Source: an uncultured Oscillospiraceae bacterium
GTDB lineage: Bacteria > Bacillota > Clostridia > Oscillospirales > Ruminococcaceae
Assembly (NCBI GenBank): GCA_934463345.1
Contig: CAKSJL010000004.1
Location: 1 to 49,924, forward strand
Reading direction: 5' to 3'
Length of the DNA: 49,924 nt
The notes under the pieces are model-generated. The model was not told where the DNA came from. It saw only the letters and a list, made by a program, of their open reading frames with translations, and did not search any database. Positions 32,374 through 40,170 of this stretch are shown one piece after another. Position 1 is the stretch's first letter. Each line of letters opens with the position of its first letter. Both the position numbers and the translations under genes were made by a program.

Positions 32374-32410
32374 AAAAAAGGGGCGGCACCCGTGGTGGTG
32401 CTCCCCTTTC
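32374..32410 (-). terminator. Leader hairpin with T-run upstream of thiS (attenuator or lysC terminator)
   Basis: On the minus strand AAAGGGGAGCACC pairs with GGGTGCCGCCCCTTT, with a TTTTTT tail, in the 150 bases between lysC and thiS. It could end lysC transcripts or act as an attenuator for the thi operon. No TPP-riboswitch core (CTGAGA, ACCTGATC) was seen in the leader. Confidence 0.75.
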
Positions 32411-32443
32411 ATTCCGAAGATTACAAATATAAATTACAGTATT

Positions 32444-32472
32444 ATTATACCTTGTCTTTTGTTTTTTGTCAA
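32444..32472 (-). promoter_or_regulatory. Promoter of the thiSFGHE operon
   Basis: Minus strand: TTGACA (32472-32467), 17-base spacer, TATAAT (32449-32444), consensus. The start point would fall about 95 bases before thiS and before the leader hairpin. Confidence 0.8.
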
Positions 32473-32492
32473 CAGTTAATTTGTGGTCAGTA

Positions 32493-33821
32493 TTATTCAA
32501 CGGAATTTATGAACATGTCATATATTCTGCGGATAGCCTCGTCAAAATCTTCTTCGCCGATTCCGATTATAACGTTAAGCTCGCTTGAACCCTGGTCGAT
32601 CATCTTGACATTTATTCTTGCATGAGCCATAGAAGCGAAGATTCTCGCAGCAGTACCTCTTGTTCTTCTCATTCCACGTCCAACGACAGCAAGCATTGCT
32701 ATGCCCTTTTCAAGCTCTATATGGTCAGGAGCAACGCACTTCCTGATTTTTGAAATAACCTCATCCTCTTTGCCTTCGATTTCGCTGTAAGGAAAGATCA
32801 GGGAAAGTGTGTCAATTCCTGAAGGCATGTGTTCAATTGAAATGCCGTAGTCCTCAAGAATCTGGAGAACCTTTACGCAGAAGCCAAGCTCACTGTTCAT
32901 CATGGCTTTTTCAATGTTTATTGCAGCAAAGCCTTTCTTTCCGGCAATGCCTGTTATTGTGTACTTGTTCATCTCATCATCCGGAACTTCAGAAACGATC
33001 ATAGTGCCGCTGTCCTCCGGACGGTTTGTATTCTTGATATTGATAGGGATTCCTGCTGTCCTTACCGGGAAGATAGCGTCCTCATGAAGAACCGTTGCGC
33101 CCATGTATGAAAGCTCTCTCAGCTCCTTGTAGGTTATAACGTTTATTGCTTTCGGATTGTCAACAATTCTCGGGTCTGAAACAAGGAAGCCTGAAACATC
33201 AGTCCAGTTTTCATATACCTCTGCCTTTACTGCGCTTGCAATGATCGAACCTGTAACGTCAGAGCCGCCTCTTGAAAATGTTCTTACAACTCCGTTTTCG
33301 TCAGCGCCGTAAAATCCCGGAATTACAGCCGCTTCAACATTTTTGAGTCTTGCACGAAGCTTTGGCTGGGTTTTGTCGTTATTGAATGTGCCGTCCTCGT
33401 CAAATACAATAACGTCAGCTGCGTCAATAAACTCAAATCCAAGAAGCTTTGCAATTATAATGCCGTTTAAGTATTCCCCGCGGCTTGCAGCGTATTCGCT
33501 TCCTGCCTTCTGTTCAATATTTTTCTTGATTATCTCAAATTCATGTTCAAGTGAAAGATTTATGTCAAGTTCTTCGATAATGCCGTTGTATCTTTCAGCA
33601 ATTGCCTGAAAGGCATTGTTTATGCTCTTGTTTTCCATAGCAAGCTTGTTGCAGTTATAGAGCATATCTGTAACCTTGATATCATCGGAAAATCTTTTTC
33701 CCGGAGCAGACGGTACAACAAATCTGCGCTTGCTGTCGCTTTTTATAATGTTGGCGGCCTTTGTGATCTGCTTTGCATCTGCAAGACTGCTTCCGCCGAA
33801 TTTTACTACTCTGACATTCAT
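32493..33821 (-). CDS. lysC: Aspartate kinase
   Basis: 442 residues. The N-terminus RVVKFGGSSLADA, the internal TFSRGGSDVTGSIIASAVKAE and two C-terminal ACT domains (about 305-442; FCVKVLQILEDYGI, RINVKMIDQGSSELNVIIGI) define a monofunctional aspartokinase. It phosphorylates aspartate at the head of the lysine, threonine and methionine pathways; the ACT domains bind amino-acid effectors. The N-terminal block contains PSAPGKRF, as in clostridial aspartokinases. AAGGAG lies before the ATG and a good promoter upstream. Confidence 0.96.
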   Translation of the reverse strand: MNVRVVKFGGSSLADAKQITKAANIIKSDSKRRFVVPSAPGKRFSDDIKVTDMLYNCNKLAMENKSINNAFQAIAERYNGIIEELDINLSLEHEFEIIKKNIEQKAGSEYAASRGEYLNGIIIAKLLGFEFIDAADVIVFDEDGTFNNDKTQPKLRARLKNVEAAVIPGFYGADENGVVRTFSRGGSDVTGSIIASAVKAEVYENWTDVSGFLVSDPRIVDNPKAINVITYKELRELSYMGATVLHEDAIFPVRTAGIPINIKNTNRPEDSGTMIVSEVPDDEMNKYTITGIAGKKGFAAINIEKAMMNSELGFCVKVLQILEDYGISIEHMPSGIDTLSLIFPYSEIEGKEDEVISKIRKCVAPDHIELEKGIAMLAVVGRGMRRTRGTAARIFASMAHARINVKMIDQGSSELNVIIGIGEEDFDEAIRRIYDMFINSVE

Positions 33822-33859
33822 ATTAGTTTCTCCTTAAATCCGTTTTTCATAACTATATT

Positions 33860-33888
33860 AGTATATGATATTTATGGAAAAAAATCAA
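33860..33888 (-). promoter_or_regulatory. Promoter of lysC
   Basis: Minus strand: TTGATT (33888-33883), 17-base spacer, TATACT (33865-33860), about 40 bases before the ATG. Confidence 0.65.
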
Positions 33889-33998
33889 GAGTAATAGATT
33901 ACAAATTATCGTCTGATATTTCGTGTTCTTTTGGTGAATACGCTTGTATTTCTCTGACGGACAATTCAAACAGCTTATCAATTGACTGCGTCAGGGCA

Positions 33999-34029
33999 AA
34001 AAAAGAGCTATGCAAAAAACTGCATAGCC
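33999..34029 (-). terminator. Terminator downstream of repeat copy B
   Basis: Minus strand: GGCTATGCA / TGCATAGC with TTTTTT loop, then TCTTTTTTT. It is the first strong terminator after the gene at 34371-36026, so the repeat element sits in that gene's 3' untranslated region. Confidence 0.8.
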
Positions 34030-34100
34030 TGAAAAGATAAAGATATAGAGGGGGAATTAAAGCAAAACCGGGCAATTATGATTATAGCTGCGCAAGCTGT

Positions 34101-34266
34101 TAGAACTTGTTCACATAGGATTTGTGCATAGATTTTCGAGTATAATTTGAATGAGAACAAGGCGAAAATTTATAGGCATACTGACGTATGGCAAGAATTT
34201 TTAACGCAGTTATCAGACAAATTTGCCGAAAAGATATGTGCAATAGCCTATGTGAACAAGTTCTTA
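34101..34266 (+). mobile_element. MITE-like inverted-repeat element, copy B
   Basis: 166 bp bounded by TA, with terminal arms TAGAACTTGTTCACATAGG and CCTATGTGAACAAGTTCTTA. The interior is homologous to copy C (for example AGGCATACT and TTTTTAACGCAG) in the same orientation, but diverged. No protein is encoded. It lies between a stop codon and a terminator, and would fold into a long hairpin in the transcript. Confidence 0.75.
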
Positions 34267-34370
34267 ATTGTACGGCAATTGCCATTAAGGATCGCAGGGA
34301 GTAGTCTTCCCTTATCCATGACTGTATTATATCAGTTTATCCTTAAAATAACCTTAAAGGCAAATGATAA

Positions 34371-36026
34371 TCATGAAAGTTTCTGTTTTATTTCTGTTTC
34401 ATCGGAGATTTTCTGTTCAGATTCAGCAGAACGCTTTTTGAAGATTCCTTTAAAATACGGTTCACATTTTCCGCAAAGCTCAGAAAATCCATAGGCAGCC
34501 AGAGGTATGAAAAGTGTAAAATACGTTATGTTATACTGCGGCATTGCTTCAAACAGAAGATGATACAGGAAACCTCCGAGGAACAGGAGAGGAAGTACAA
34601 GACAGAAAATGTTGTTTCTGAAGTCTTTTTTTATTATTATCAGGAAAACGCCGGCTGTTCCAAACAGGAAGAGCAGTGACTGATAAATATTGGCGAAATC
34701 TTCTGTAAATGTTCCGGCATTACCATAGTACATGCTTCTTACAAATTCGGGCATTTCAGTGTTCTTTGATGGTCTTGTTTCACTTATCCATACTGACATG
34801 TAAAGCGGATCGTTCCACTGGCTGAGCGTTTTTGTCCCAAAGAAATTTGCACGCATGCTGTTGTTTGATATCAGCTCTCCGGCACGTTTTCTTATGTCGC
34901 TCCAGCCGGTTTCAGCTGCTCTTTTTTCGTCGAAATTCTGATCATAATATCTTAGTACAGTATATGTCGGATTGTACCATCCCTGTCTGTTAGGATTTTC
35001 GTTTTCCTGAATACCCATATCAAGCCACAGCACTTTTGGTACTCCTCCTCCGAGGTCAAGATCTGCTCTCTGTTCATACTGGAATATAATGAGCTGATTC
35101 AGACCGATTCCAAGCACAAGAACTGCCACAGCTGCAATTATATTTTTAATCGAGTGACTTTTGAGAAAATCAAGCAGGAGAAGTATGCAGACAGCAGTAA
35201 GTATAATAAGGCTGTTGGATTTCAGCATTACTCCTATGCCAATAAATATAGCGGTGAGAACAATGTAATACCATTTCCTTTTCCTGATGAAAAGACAGGA
35301 AAATACAACTGACCACATTGAAAATGCAAAGCCGGGGAGATTTCCGTAATGAAACGTAGTAAACAAAATAAGCGGCAGACAGCCGAAAAGCAGGAGAGTG
35401 GTGAAGTTTGTGACCTGTCTGCTTTTAAATGCAAGATCTGATATAAATATGAGCGCTGCGGCGATTGCAACGGCTGACAGCATATTGAAGATCTGTAAAA
35501 TGAACAGTGCATTCTGTTCGGAAATACGATGGATTATTTCGGCGAAAAACGTGTACCCAAGCTGGAACGGATAATATATGAAATACTTGTCGTCTGAACT
35601 TAGTGCAGAATAATCATTCTTAGCAAAAAGTGAAGCCGCATTTATAAGATAATAGGAATCATGTGCCGGAATTATTTTAGTAAGAAGATTCCATATAAGA
35701 CTCAGTACAAAAATATACACAAGGAGGATGGCAGCAAATATTTTCGGATTAATTTTGTTCATAAGTTTTTTCAGAAAAATAACACCGCAAAGAAATATTA
35801 CTGCTATAATAAACAGGTTTATGTAAAAATTATCAGTGTAGAACAGAACCGTTGACGGATCCTCCGGTGCGTCGTATATAACGGTCGTGTTTAAGAGGCT
35901 CTGCATGGTCAGAAAAATAAAAATCAGAAGCGTTAAAATTAATATGACCCAGCCGCCAAATGCTGAAACAGCATTTCCTGCTTTTGAGAGCCTTACACCT
36001 TTTGAGGTTTTTGTATCCATATTCAA
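34371..36026 (-). CDS. Polytopic membrane protein, probable GT-C glycosyltransferase
   Basis: 551 residues with about 10-12 hydrophobic segments and a large extracytoplasmic loop (about 330-470). The first loop after the second or third helix has IIPAHDSYYLINAASLFAKNDY, an acidic motif placed as in GT-C enzymes that use polyprenyl-linked sugars (ArnT/PMT type). A C-terminal hydrophilic tail is rich in Lys and Glu. The donor and acceptor are unknown; a cell-surface glycan or glycoprotein role is likely. Start: TTG 36026 has AAAGGA nine bases upstream, ATG 36020 is also possible. Divergent from perR. Confidence 0.72.
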   Translation of the reverse strand: MNMDTKTSKGVRLSKAGNAVSAFGGWVILILTLLIFIFLTMQSLLNTTVIYDAPEDPSTVLFYTDNFYINLFIIAVIFLCGVIFLKKLMNKINPKIFAAILLVYIFVLSLIWNLLTKIIPAHDSYYLINAASLFAKNDYSALSSDDKYFIYYPFQLGYTFFAEIIHRISEQNALFILQIFNMLSAVAIAAALIFISDLAFKSRQVTNFTTLLLFGCLPLILFTTFHYGNLPGFAFSMWSVVFSCLFIRKRKWYYIVLTAIFIGIGVMLKSNSLIILTAVCILLLLDFLKSHSIKNIIAAVAVLVLGIGLNQLIIFQYEQRADLDLGGGVPKVLWLDMGIQENENPNRQGWYNPTYTVLRYYDQNFDEKRAAETGWSDIRKRAGELISNNSMRANFFGTKTLSQWNDPLYMSVWISETRPSKNTEMPEFVRSMYYGNAGTFTEDFANIYQSLLFLFGTAGVFLIIIKKDFRNNIFCLVLPLLFLGGFLYHLLFEAMPQYNITYFTLFIPLAAYGFSELCGKCEPYFKGIFKKRSAESEQKISDETEIKQKLS

Positions 36027-36151
36027 TATTATTTTTCCTTTCTTTAAAAATTATTGTATAAATTATATAATGATTTATGGAAAAAGTCAAGAACAGATGA
36101 AATATATCTGATAATTGTTTCAAAAAAGTTGTGCGTTTATTCAAAAAACAC

Positions 36152-36180
36152 TTGACAATTCAAAAATATTTTGTTATAAT
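36152..36180 (+). promoter_or_regulatory. Promoter of perR
   Basis: TTGACA (36152-36157), 17-base spacer, TATAAT (36175-36180). The -10 region begins TTATAATAGCAATA, a half match to the Per box, which would allow autoregulation. Confidence 0.8.
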
Positions 36181-36217
36181 AGCAATAGGCAAGTTGATAA
36201 TTTTGAGGATTTGTTTT

Positions 36218-36607
36218 ATGAGATATTCTAAACAAAGAGAGCTTATTTTAAATGCTGTTCTGAAAAACCGCATTCATCCTACAGCGGAGAATGTTTACAG
36301 GCTTTTGAAGGAAGATTATCCTGAGCTCAGTCTTGGGACTGTTTACAGGAATCTGAATTATCTTGCGGAAAATAACATGCTGAAAAAAATTAATGTTCCT
36401 GACGGCTCTGATCGTTTTGACGGAACGCTTGCACGTCATCAGCATCTTATCTGCCGGAATTGCGGAAGGGTCTCAGATATAAATGTTGACGAGCTTGCAA
36501 AAATAAAAGATTCTATAAAGAAAACTAATGGATTTGAAATAGACATAGACACTCTTGCCTTTGAGGGCATATGTGATGAGTGCGCTGAAAAAGACCATAA
36601 CGAATAA
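36218..36607 (+). CDS. perR: Fur-family regulator, PerR-like
   Basis: 129 residues from ATG 36218, which follows TTGAGGAT and lies downstream of the promoter (an earlier frame start is upstream of it). It has the winged-helix LSLGTVYRNLNYL, PerR-type metal ligands His20 (IHPTAEN), Asp68 (SDRFD), His74 and His76 (RHQHLIC), and two CxxC motifs (Cys79-Cys82 and ICDEC) for structural Zn. Asp68, rather than Glu, is the PerR hallmark. It senses peroxide by metal-catalysed histidine oxidation and represses stress genes. Terminator follows. Confidence 0.87.
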   Translation: MRYSKQRELILNAVLKNRIHPTAENVYRLLKEDYPELSLGTVYRNLNYLAENNMLKKINVPDGSDRFDGTLARHQHLICRNCGRVSDINVDELAKIKDSIKKTNGFEIDIDTLAFEGICDECAEKDHNE

Positions 36608-36670
36608 ATGGATACTAAGCTTTTACATAAGTATCTTCATTGTTCTTTTCTTTCTCTATACCACATTAGC

Positions 36671-36699
36671 AAAAAAGCGCCGTAATCGGCGCTTTTTTG
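36671..36699 (+). terminator. Terminator of perR
   Basis: AAAAAAGCGCCG / CGGCGCTTTTTT with a TAAT loop, about 65 bases after the perR stop. Confidence 0.92.
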
Positions 36700-36774
36700 T
36701 TTTCAGCTGTCTATTATACTATGGCAATACCGCTTTACCGTATTGTTTTGACTATTATAATACCCGGAGAAAAA

Positions 36775-38409
36775 ATGAAACTGAAATCTGTTGTAAAAAA
36801 ATTCAGCGCTCTTGCTGCTGAAAGTGTATATCTTTGGAAATACAAGCATGACCTAAAAAAAGATACTATTTACTGTGACTGCGGTGAGTTCAGGTTGCCT
36901 GACGGTTTAAAAAGGGTAAGAACGCCGGTTAATGCGCAGTATATTATAACTAAAAAACCTTTTGACAGAAAATTTATAAAAAAAAGCGGACAGACTGCTG
37001 TGGTTGTATGCAGCTTTGCACATACAGAATTCTTTGGCGATTTTCAGCGTACGCTTCTTATGTCGGACTATATTGTCTGTCCGGAAAATGCAGTTCTGGA
37101 GGAATTGTTGAAGGAATTCTGTATTGACGGAATATATCGTGGAAAAATTATTACAGAGTATAACGAAAATCTGCCGGAAGATATTATAAAAGGCAGATAC
37201 AGTGAAAAAATATACAGAAAAAACAAGAAGAATGTTCTTATATATTCCGGATCTCTTGCACAGAACGGACTTACGGCATCGCTTCTCAATCTTCTTTCAG
37301 AGCTTGAAAATGACAATGATGTGAGATACCTTATAACTTATCGTGAGGAATCTCTGAAAAAATTTCCTGAAAGGCTTGAAAGGCTTCCGGAATGTTTTCT
37401 TAAATTACCGTTTTCAGGTGATTTCAGTCCGTCTGTCCGGGAGATGATATGCTATATTTTTTACTTTAAATTTAATATTTCCTGCCGGTTTATTTTGTCT
37501 GTATTAAACCGATTTTTTAAAAGAGAATGGGAAAGACTTTACGGATTTATTGATATCGACAGTGCAGTTCAGTTTACGGGCTATGAGTACGGCGTTATAA
37601 AGCTTTTTGAGCAGTTTTCAGGGAATAATGTGATATTTGTTCATAACGATATGCTTTCAGAGATACGGTACAGGCATAATCAGCACAGACTGACGCTTTC
37701 CAGCGCTTATGCTGACTACAGCAGTACTGCGATTGTGTCGGAAGATCTCAGGGAAAGTACGTCAGAGATAAGCGGAGGCTGCGGAAACATAACGGTTGTT
37801 CCTAACTGCCACAATTACAGAACGGTTGCTGAAAGGTCGCATGAATGCGTTGAGTTTCAGCCGGAAACGCAGTGCAGCGTATCTTTTGAAAAGCTTTGCA
37901 GTATTCTTGCTTCTGATACAGTGAAGTTTATCACAATAGGAAGATTTTCTCCGGAAAAGGCACATATGCGGCTTATTGATGCGTTCGGGGATTACTGCCG
38001 GGAATACGGAGGCAATACATGTCTTATCATAATAGGCGGCAGAGGAGAGCTGTATGACGAGACTTTAAGATATGCAGAAAAAAACGGAAATAATATTATT
38101 CTGATACGGTCAATGGAAAATCCTATGCCAGTTTTAAAAAGCTGTGATCTTTTTATGCTTCCATCAGAATATGAAGGGCTGGGGCTTGTCCTGCTTGAAG
38201 CTGATACGCTTGGACTTCCCGTCTTTGCTACAGATGTTTCAGGGCCGCACAGCTTTCTTTCTCAGTATGGAGGAATACTTGTTGAAAACAGCAGAAAAGG
38301 GATCCTGGAGGGCATGAAGCTTTATCGTGAGGGGAAAATACACCCTATGAATATAGATTATGAAAAATACAATAAAACGGCAGCTGAAAAATTCAGAGAG
38401 CTTGTTTAA
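36775..38409 (+). CDS. Glycosyltransferase with C-terminal GT4 domain
   Basis: 544 residues. An N-terminal region (about 1-200: SVVKKFSALAAESVYLWKY, then an alpha/beta part with YSGSLAQNGLTASLLNLL) resembles glycerophosphate-polymer glycosyltransferases. The C-terminal half (about 370-530) has FITIGRFSPEKAHMRLIDAF, LIIIGGRGELYDE, LRSMENPMPV-like ILIRSMENPMP, and YEGLGLVLLEADTLG with the GT4 E-x7-E pair. A retaining transfer of a nucleotide sugar to a surface polymer is likely. ATG 36775 is chosen for CGGAGAAA upstream. The CAP-dockerin gene begins 12 bases later, so they are co-transcribed. Confidence 0.82.
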   Translation: MKLKSVVKKFSALAAESVYLWKYKHDLKKDTIYCDCGEFRLPDGLKRVRTPVNAQYIITKKPFDRKFIKKSGQTAVVVCSFAHTEFFGDFQRTLLMSDYIVCPENAVLEELLKEFCIDGIYRGKIITEYNENLPEDIIKGRYSEKIYRKNKKNVLIYSGSLAQNGLTASLLNLLSELENDNDVRYLITYREESLKKFPERLERLPECFLKLPFSGDFSPSVREMICYIFYFKFNISCRFILSVLNRFFKREWERLYGFIDIDSAVQFTGYEYGVIKLFEQFSGNNVIFVHNDMLSEIRYRHNQHRLTLSSAYADYSSTAIVSEDLRESTSEISGGCGNITVVPNCHNYRTVAERSHECVEFQPETQCSVSFEKLCSILASDTVKFITIGRFSPEKAHMRLIDAFGDYCREYGGNTCLIIIGGRGELYDETLRYAEKNGNNIILIRSMENPMPVLKSCDLFMLPSEYEGLGLVLLEADTLGLPVFATDVSGPHSFLSQYGGILVENSRKGILEGMKLYREGKIHPMNIDYEKYNKTAAEKFRELV

Positions 38410-38421
38410 ATGGAGATTAAT

Positions 38422-39357
38422 ATGAAGAAATTACAGAAACTGACAGCTTTTGCGGCAATGACAGCGATTTTATTCAATATTGCCGGAGGTGCAGCGTCAG
38501 CAGCATTTGATGAATCGGGAAAACACTGGTATTATTCTGACGACCTTTCTTTTAAATACTGGGGTCTTGTTGATGTAAATGAAAACGGAATGCCTGTAGA
38601 CAGTGATGCACTGAAAAATATAACCTTTGACGGCGATTCACCATCAGGCGTATACCAGACCGGCAAGGAAGATTATATGGTAACGGCTTATGTATATCAG
38701 GTTCCTATGAACATAAACGTAAAAATAGGCATGAGAGGAGATGTCATTTCTGACGGAGAGGTGGATCTCCATGACGCAATTTTCATAGCGGAAACTCTTA
38801 TAGGAAAAAAGAATTTTGACAGCGATTTTCATGAGTTTATCGGAGACTACAACATAGATGGAAGTACGGATATCTATGACATTATAGATATATGTAAAAT
38901 GTTAATGCAGAAAGCTGCGCTTGCCCAGGCAGAGGAGAGGGCGAGAAGAGAAAAGTATGTCAAGGAGGTTTTCGAGCTTGTCAACAAGGAAAGAGCGAAA
39001 GAAGGGCTTTCTCCACTGATCCTTGACACTACTCTTTGCGCTGCTGCACAGAGACGTGCTGTAGAAATTTCAACCCAGGATGAAATCGAACATACCAGAC
39101 CGGACGGAAGTCCCTGCTTTACAGTTCTGGACGAAATGAAAATACAGTATAATTATGCCGGAGAGAATATCGCCGGAGGATATCTTAGTCCGGAAGCGGT
39201 TGTAAAAGGCTGGATGGAATCCGAGGGACACCGAAAGAATATTCTTGACAAATACTATACTAAAATAGGAATCGGTTTCTGTTACAAAGCAAATACGCCT
39301 TATCAGTATTACTGGTCACAGTTTTTTATTCAGAATGCTTCGGAGGATGAAAAATGA
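38422..39357 (+). CDS. Secreted dockerin-CAP (SCP/PR1) domain protein
   Basis: 311 residues: signal peptide (about 1-29, cleaved near ASA-AF), an 75-residue unassigned part, a type I dockerin (about 105-165; loops VISDGEVDLHDA and YNIDGSTDIYDI) and a C-terminal CAP domain (about 175-305). The CAP domain has LVNKERAKEGLSPL, AQRRAVE, HTRPDGSPCF, YAGENIAGG and WMESEGHRKNIL. CAP domains have varied roles; bacterial members often carry a His-Glu pair and act outside the cell. The dockerin points to a scaffoldin, and a CAP domain in a cellulosome is unusual. GGAG precedes the ATG. It overlaps coaX by four bases (ATGA). Confidence 0.9.
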   Translation: MKKLQKLTAFAAMTAILFNIAGGAASAAFDESGKHWYYSDDLSFKYWGLVDVNENGMPVDSDALKNITFDGDSPSGVYQTGKEDYMVTAYVYQVPMNINVKIGMRGDVISDGEVDLHDAIFIAETLIGKKNFDSDFHEFIGDYNIDGSTDIYDIIDICKMLMQKAALAQAEERARREKYVKEVFELVNKERAKEGLSPLILDTTLCAAAQRRAVEISTQDEIEHTRPDGSPCFTVLDEMKIQYNYAGENIAGGYLSPEAVVKGWMESEGHRKNILDKYYTKIGIGFCYKANTPYQYYWSQFFIQNASEDEK

Positions 39358-40118
39358 TTTTGACAATAGATATGGGCAATACAGATATAGCTGTCGGCTG
39401 CTGTGACAGTGACAGGCTCATATTTGTTGAAAGACTTTCGACCGGAACAAGAAGAACTGTTCTTGAATATGCGGTTTCATTCAAGAATATACTGGAAATC
39501 TACAGTATTTCTCCTGATGCGATAGAGGGATGCATAATAGCTTCAGTTGTTCCGGCAGAAACAGCCTTTTTAAAGGATGCTATAGAAAAAATAATTAAAA
39601 AAAAGGCGATGATACTCGGCCCGGGAATAAAAACCGGACTTAGCATAGTTATTGACAATCCGGCGCAGCTGGGAGCTAATCTCGTTGCCGGAGCTGTTGC
39701 AGGGATAAAGGAATACGGAGCACCGCTTATAATTTTCGATATGAATACGGCAACAACAGTTTCTGTTATAGACAAAAATAAGAACTATATCGGCGGAATG
39801 ATACTGACCGGTGTTTCAACTGCTCTTGAGGCGCTTATAAGCAAGACCTCGCTTTTGCAGAGAGTTGCAGTGGAAAAGCCAAAAAAGCTTATAGGCAGCA
39901 ATACGTCCGACTGCATAAAAAGCGGAGCTATCTATGGGACAGCTGCGGCAATTGACGGGATCATAGACAGGCTTGAAGCGGAAGTGGGCTATAAGGTCAG
40001 GGCGGCGGCGACTGGCATACTTTCAGAAAGTATTATTCCGTATTGCAGGCATGATATAATACTTGACAGGGAGCTTCTTATAAAGGGACTTGTTGAGATA
40101 TATAAGAAAAATAAATAA
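39354..40118 (+). CDS. coaX: Type III pantothenate kinase (CoaX)-like protein, altered active-site motif
   Basis: 254 residues, the normal length. IDMGNTDIAVG is the phosphate-binding DxGNT, GGMILTGVSTALEAL and ATGILSESIIPYC also match CoaX. The usual GADR motif reads GANL (Asn109 in place of the catalytic Asp, Leu in place of Arg) and the DxGTATT motif reads DMNTATT. It may be inactive or act on something else, unless these positions are tolerated. Its normal reaction is pantothenate + ATP to phosphopantothenate in CoA synthesis. The start overlaps the stop of the CAP gene (ATGA). Confidence 0.85.
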   Translation: MILTIDMGNTDIAVGCCDSDRLIFVERLSTGTRRTVLEYAVSFKNILEIYSISPDAIEGCIIASVVPAETAFLKDAIEKIIKKKAMILGPGIKTGLSIVIDNPAQLGANLVAGAVAGIKEYGAPLIIFDMNTATTVSVIDKNKNYIGGMILTGVSTALEALISKTSLLQRVAVEKPKKLIGSNTSDCIKSGAIYGTAAAIDGIIDRLEAEVGYKVRAAATGILSESIIPYCRHDIILDRELLIKGLVEIYKKNK

Positions 40119-40150
40119 CACGCTTCCTATGCAGATGGGTTTTAAGCGTG
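40119..40150 (+). other. Hairpin between coaX and the beta-helix dockerin gene
   Basis: CACGCTT (40119-40125) and AAGCGTG (40144-40150) form a 7-bp stem immediately after the coaX stop, without a T-run. It may be a processing or stability element. Confidence 0.35.
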
Positions 40151-40170
40151 AATTGATTGGAGGAATAATT

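Larger units (their letters stand above)
33822..34370. other. 549-base gap: lysC promoter, terminator and repeat element copy B
   Basis: The gap holds, on the minus strand, the lysC promoter (33860-33888), the terminator of the upstream glycosyltransferase-like gene (33999-34029) and a repeat element (34101-34266). An open frame 34147-34494 lies mostly in the repeat element and antisense to the gene beyond; it has no ribosome binding site and is not taken as real. Confidence 0.65.

Noticed and set aside
32374..32472. TPP riboswitch upstream of thiS
   Set aside because: The conserved aptamer core was not found, and the leader is too short for a full aptamer plus expression platform.
34147..34494. 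Open frame on the plus strand over the repeat element
   Set aside because: It lies in repeat copy B and antisense to the glycosyltransferase-like gene; no start signal.
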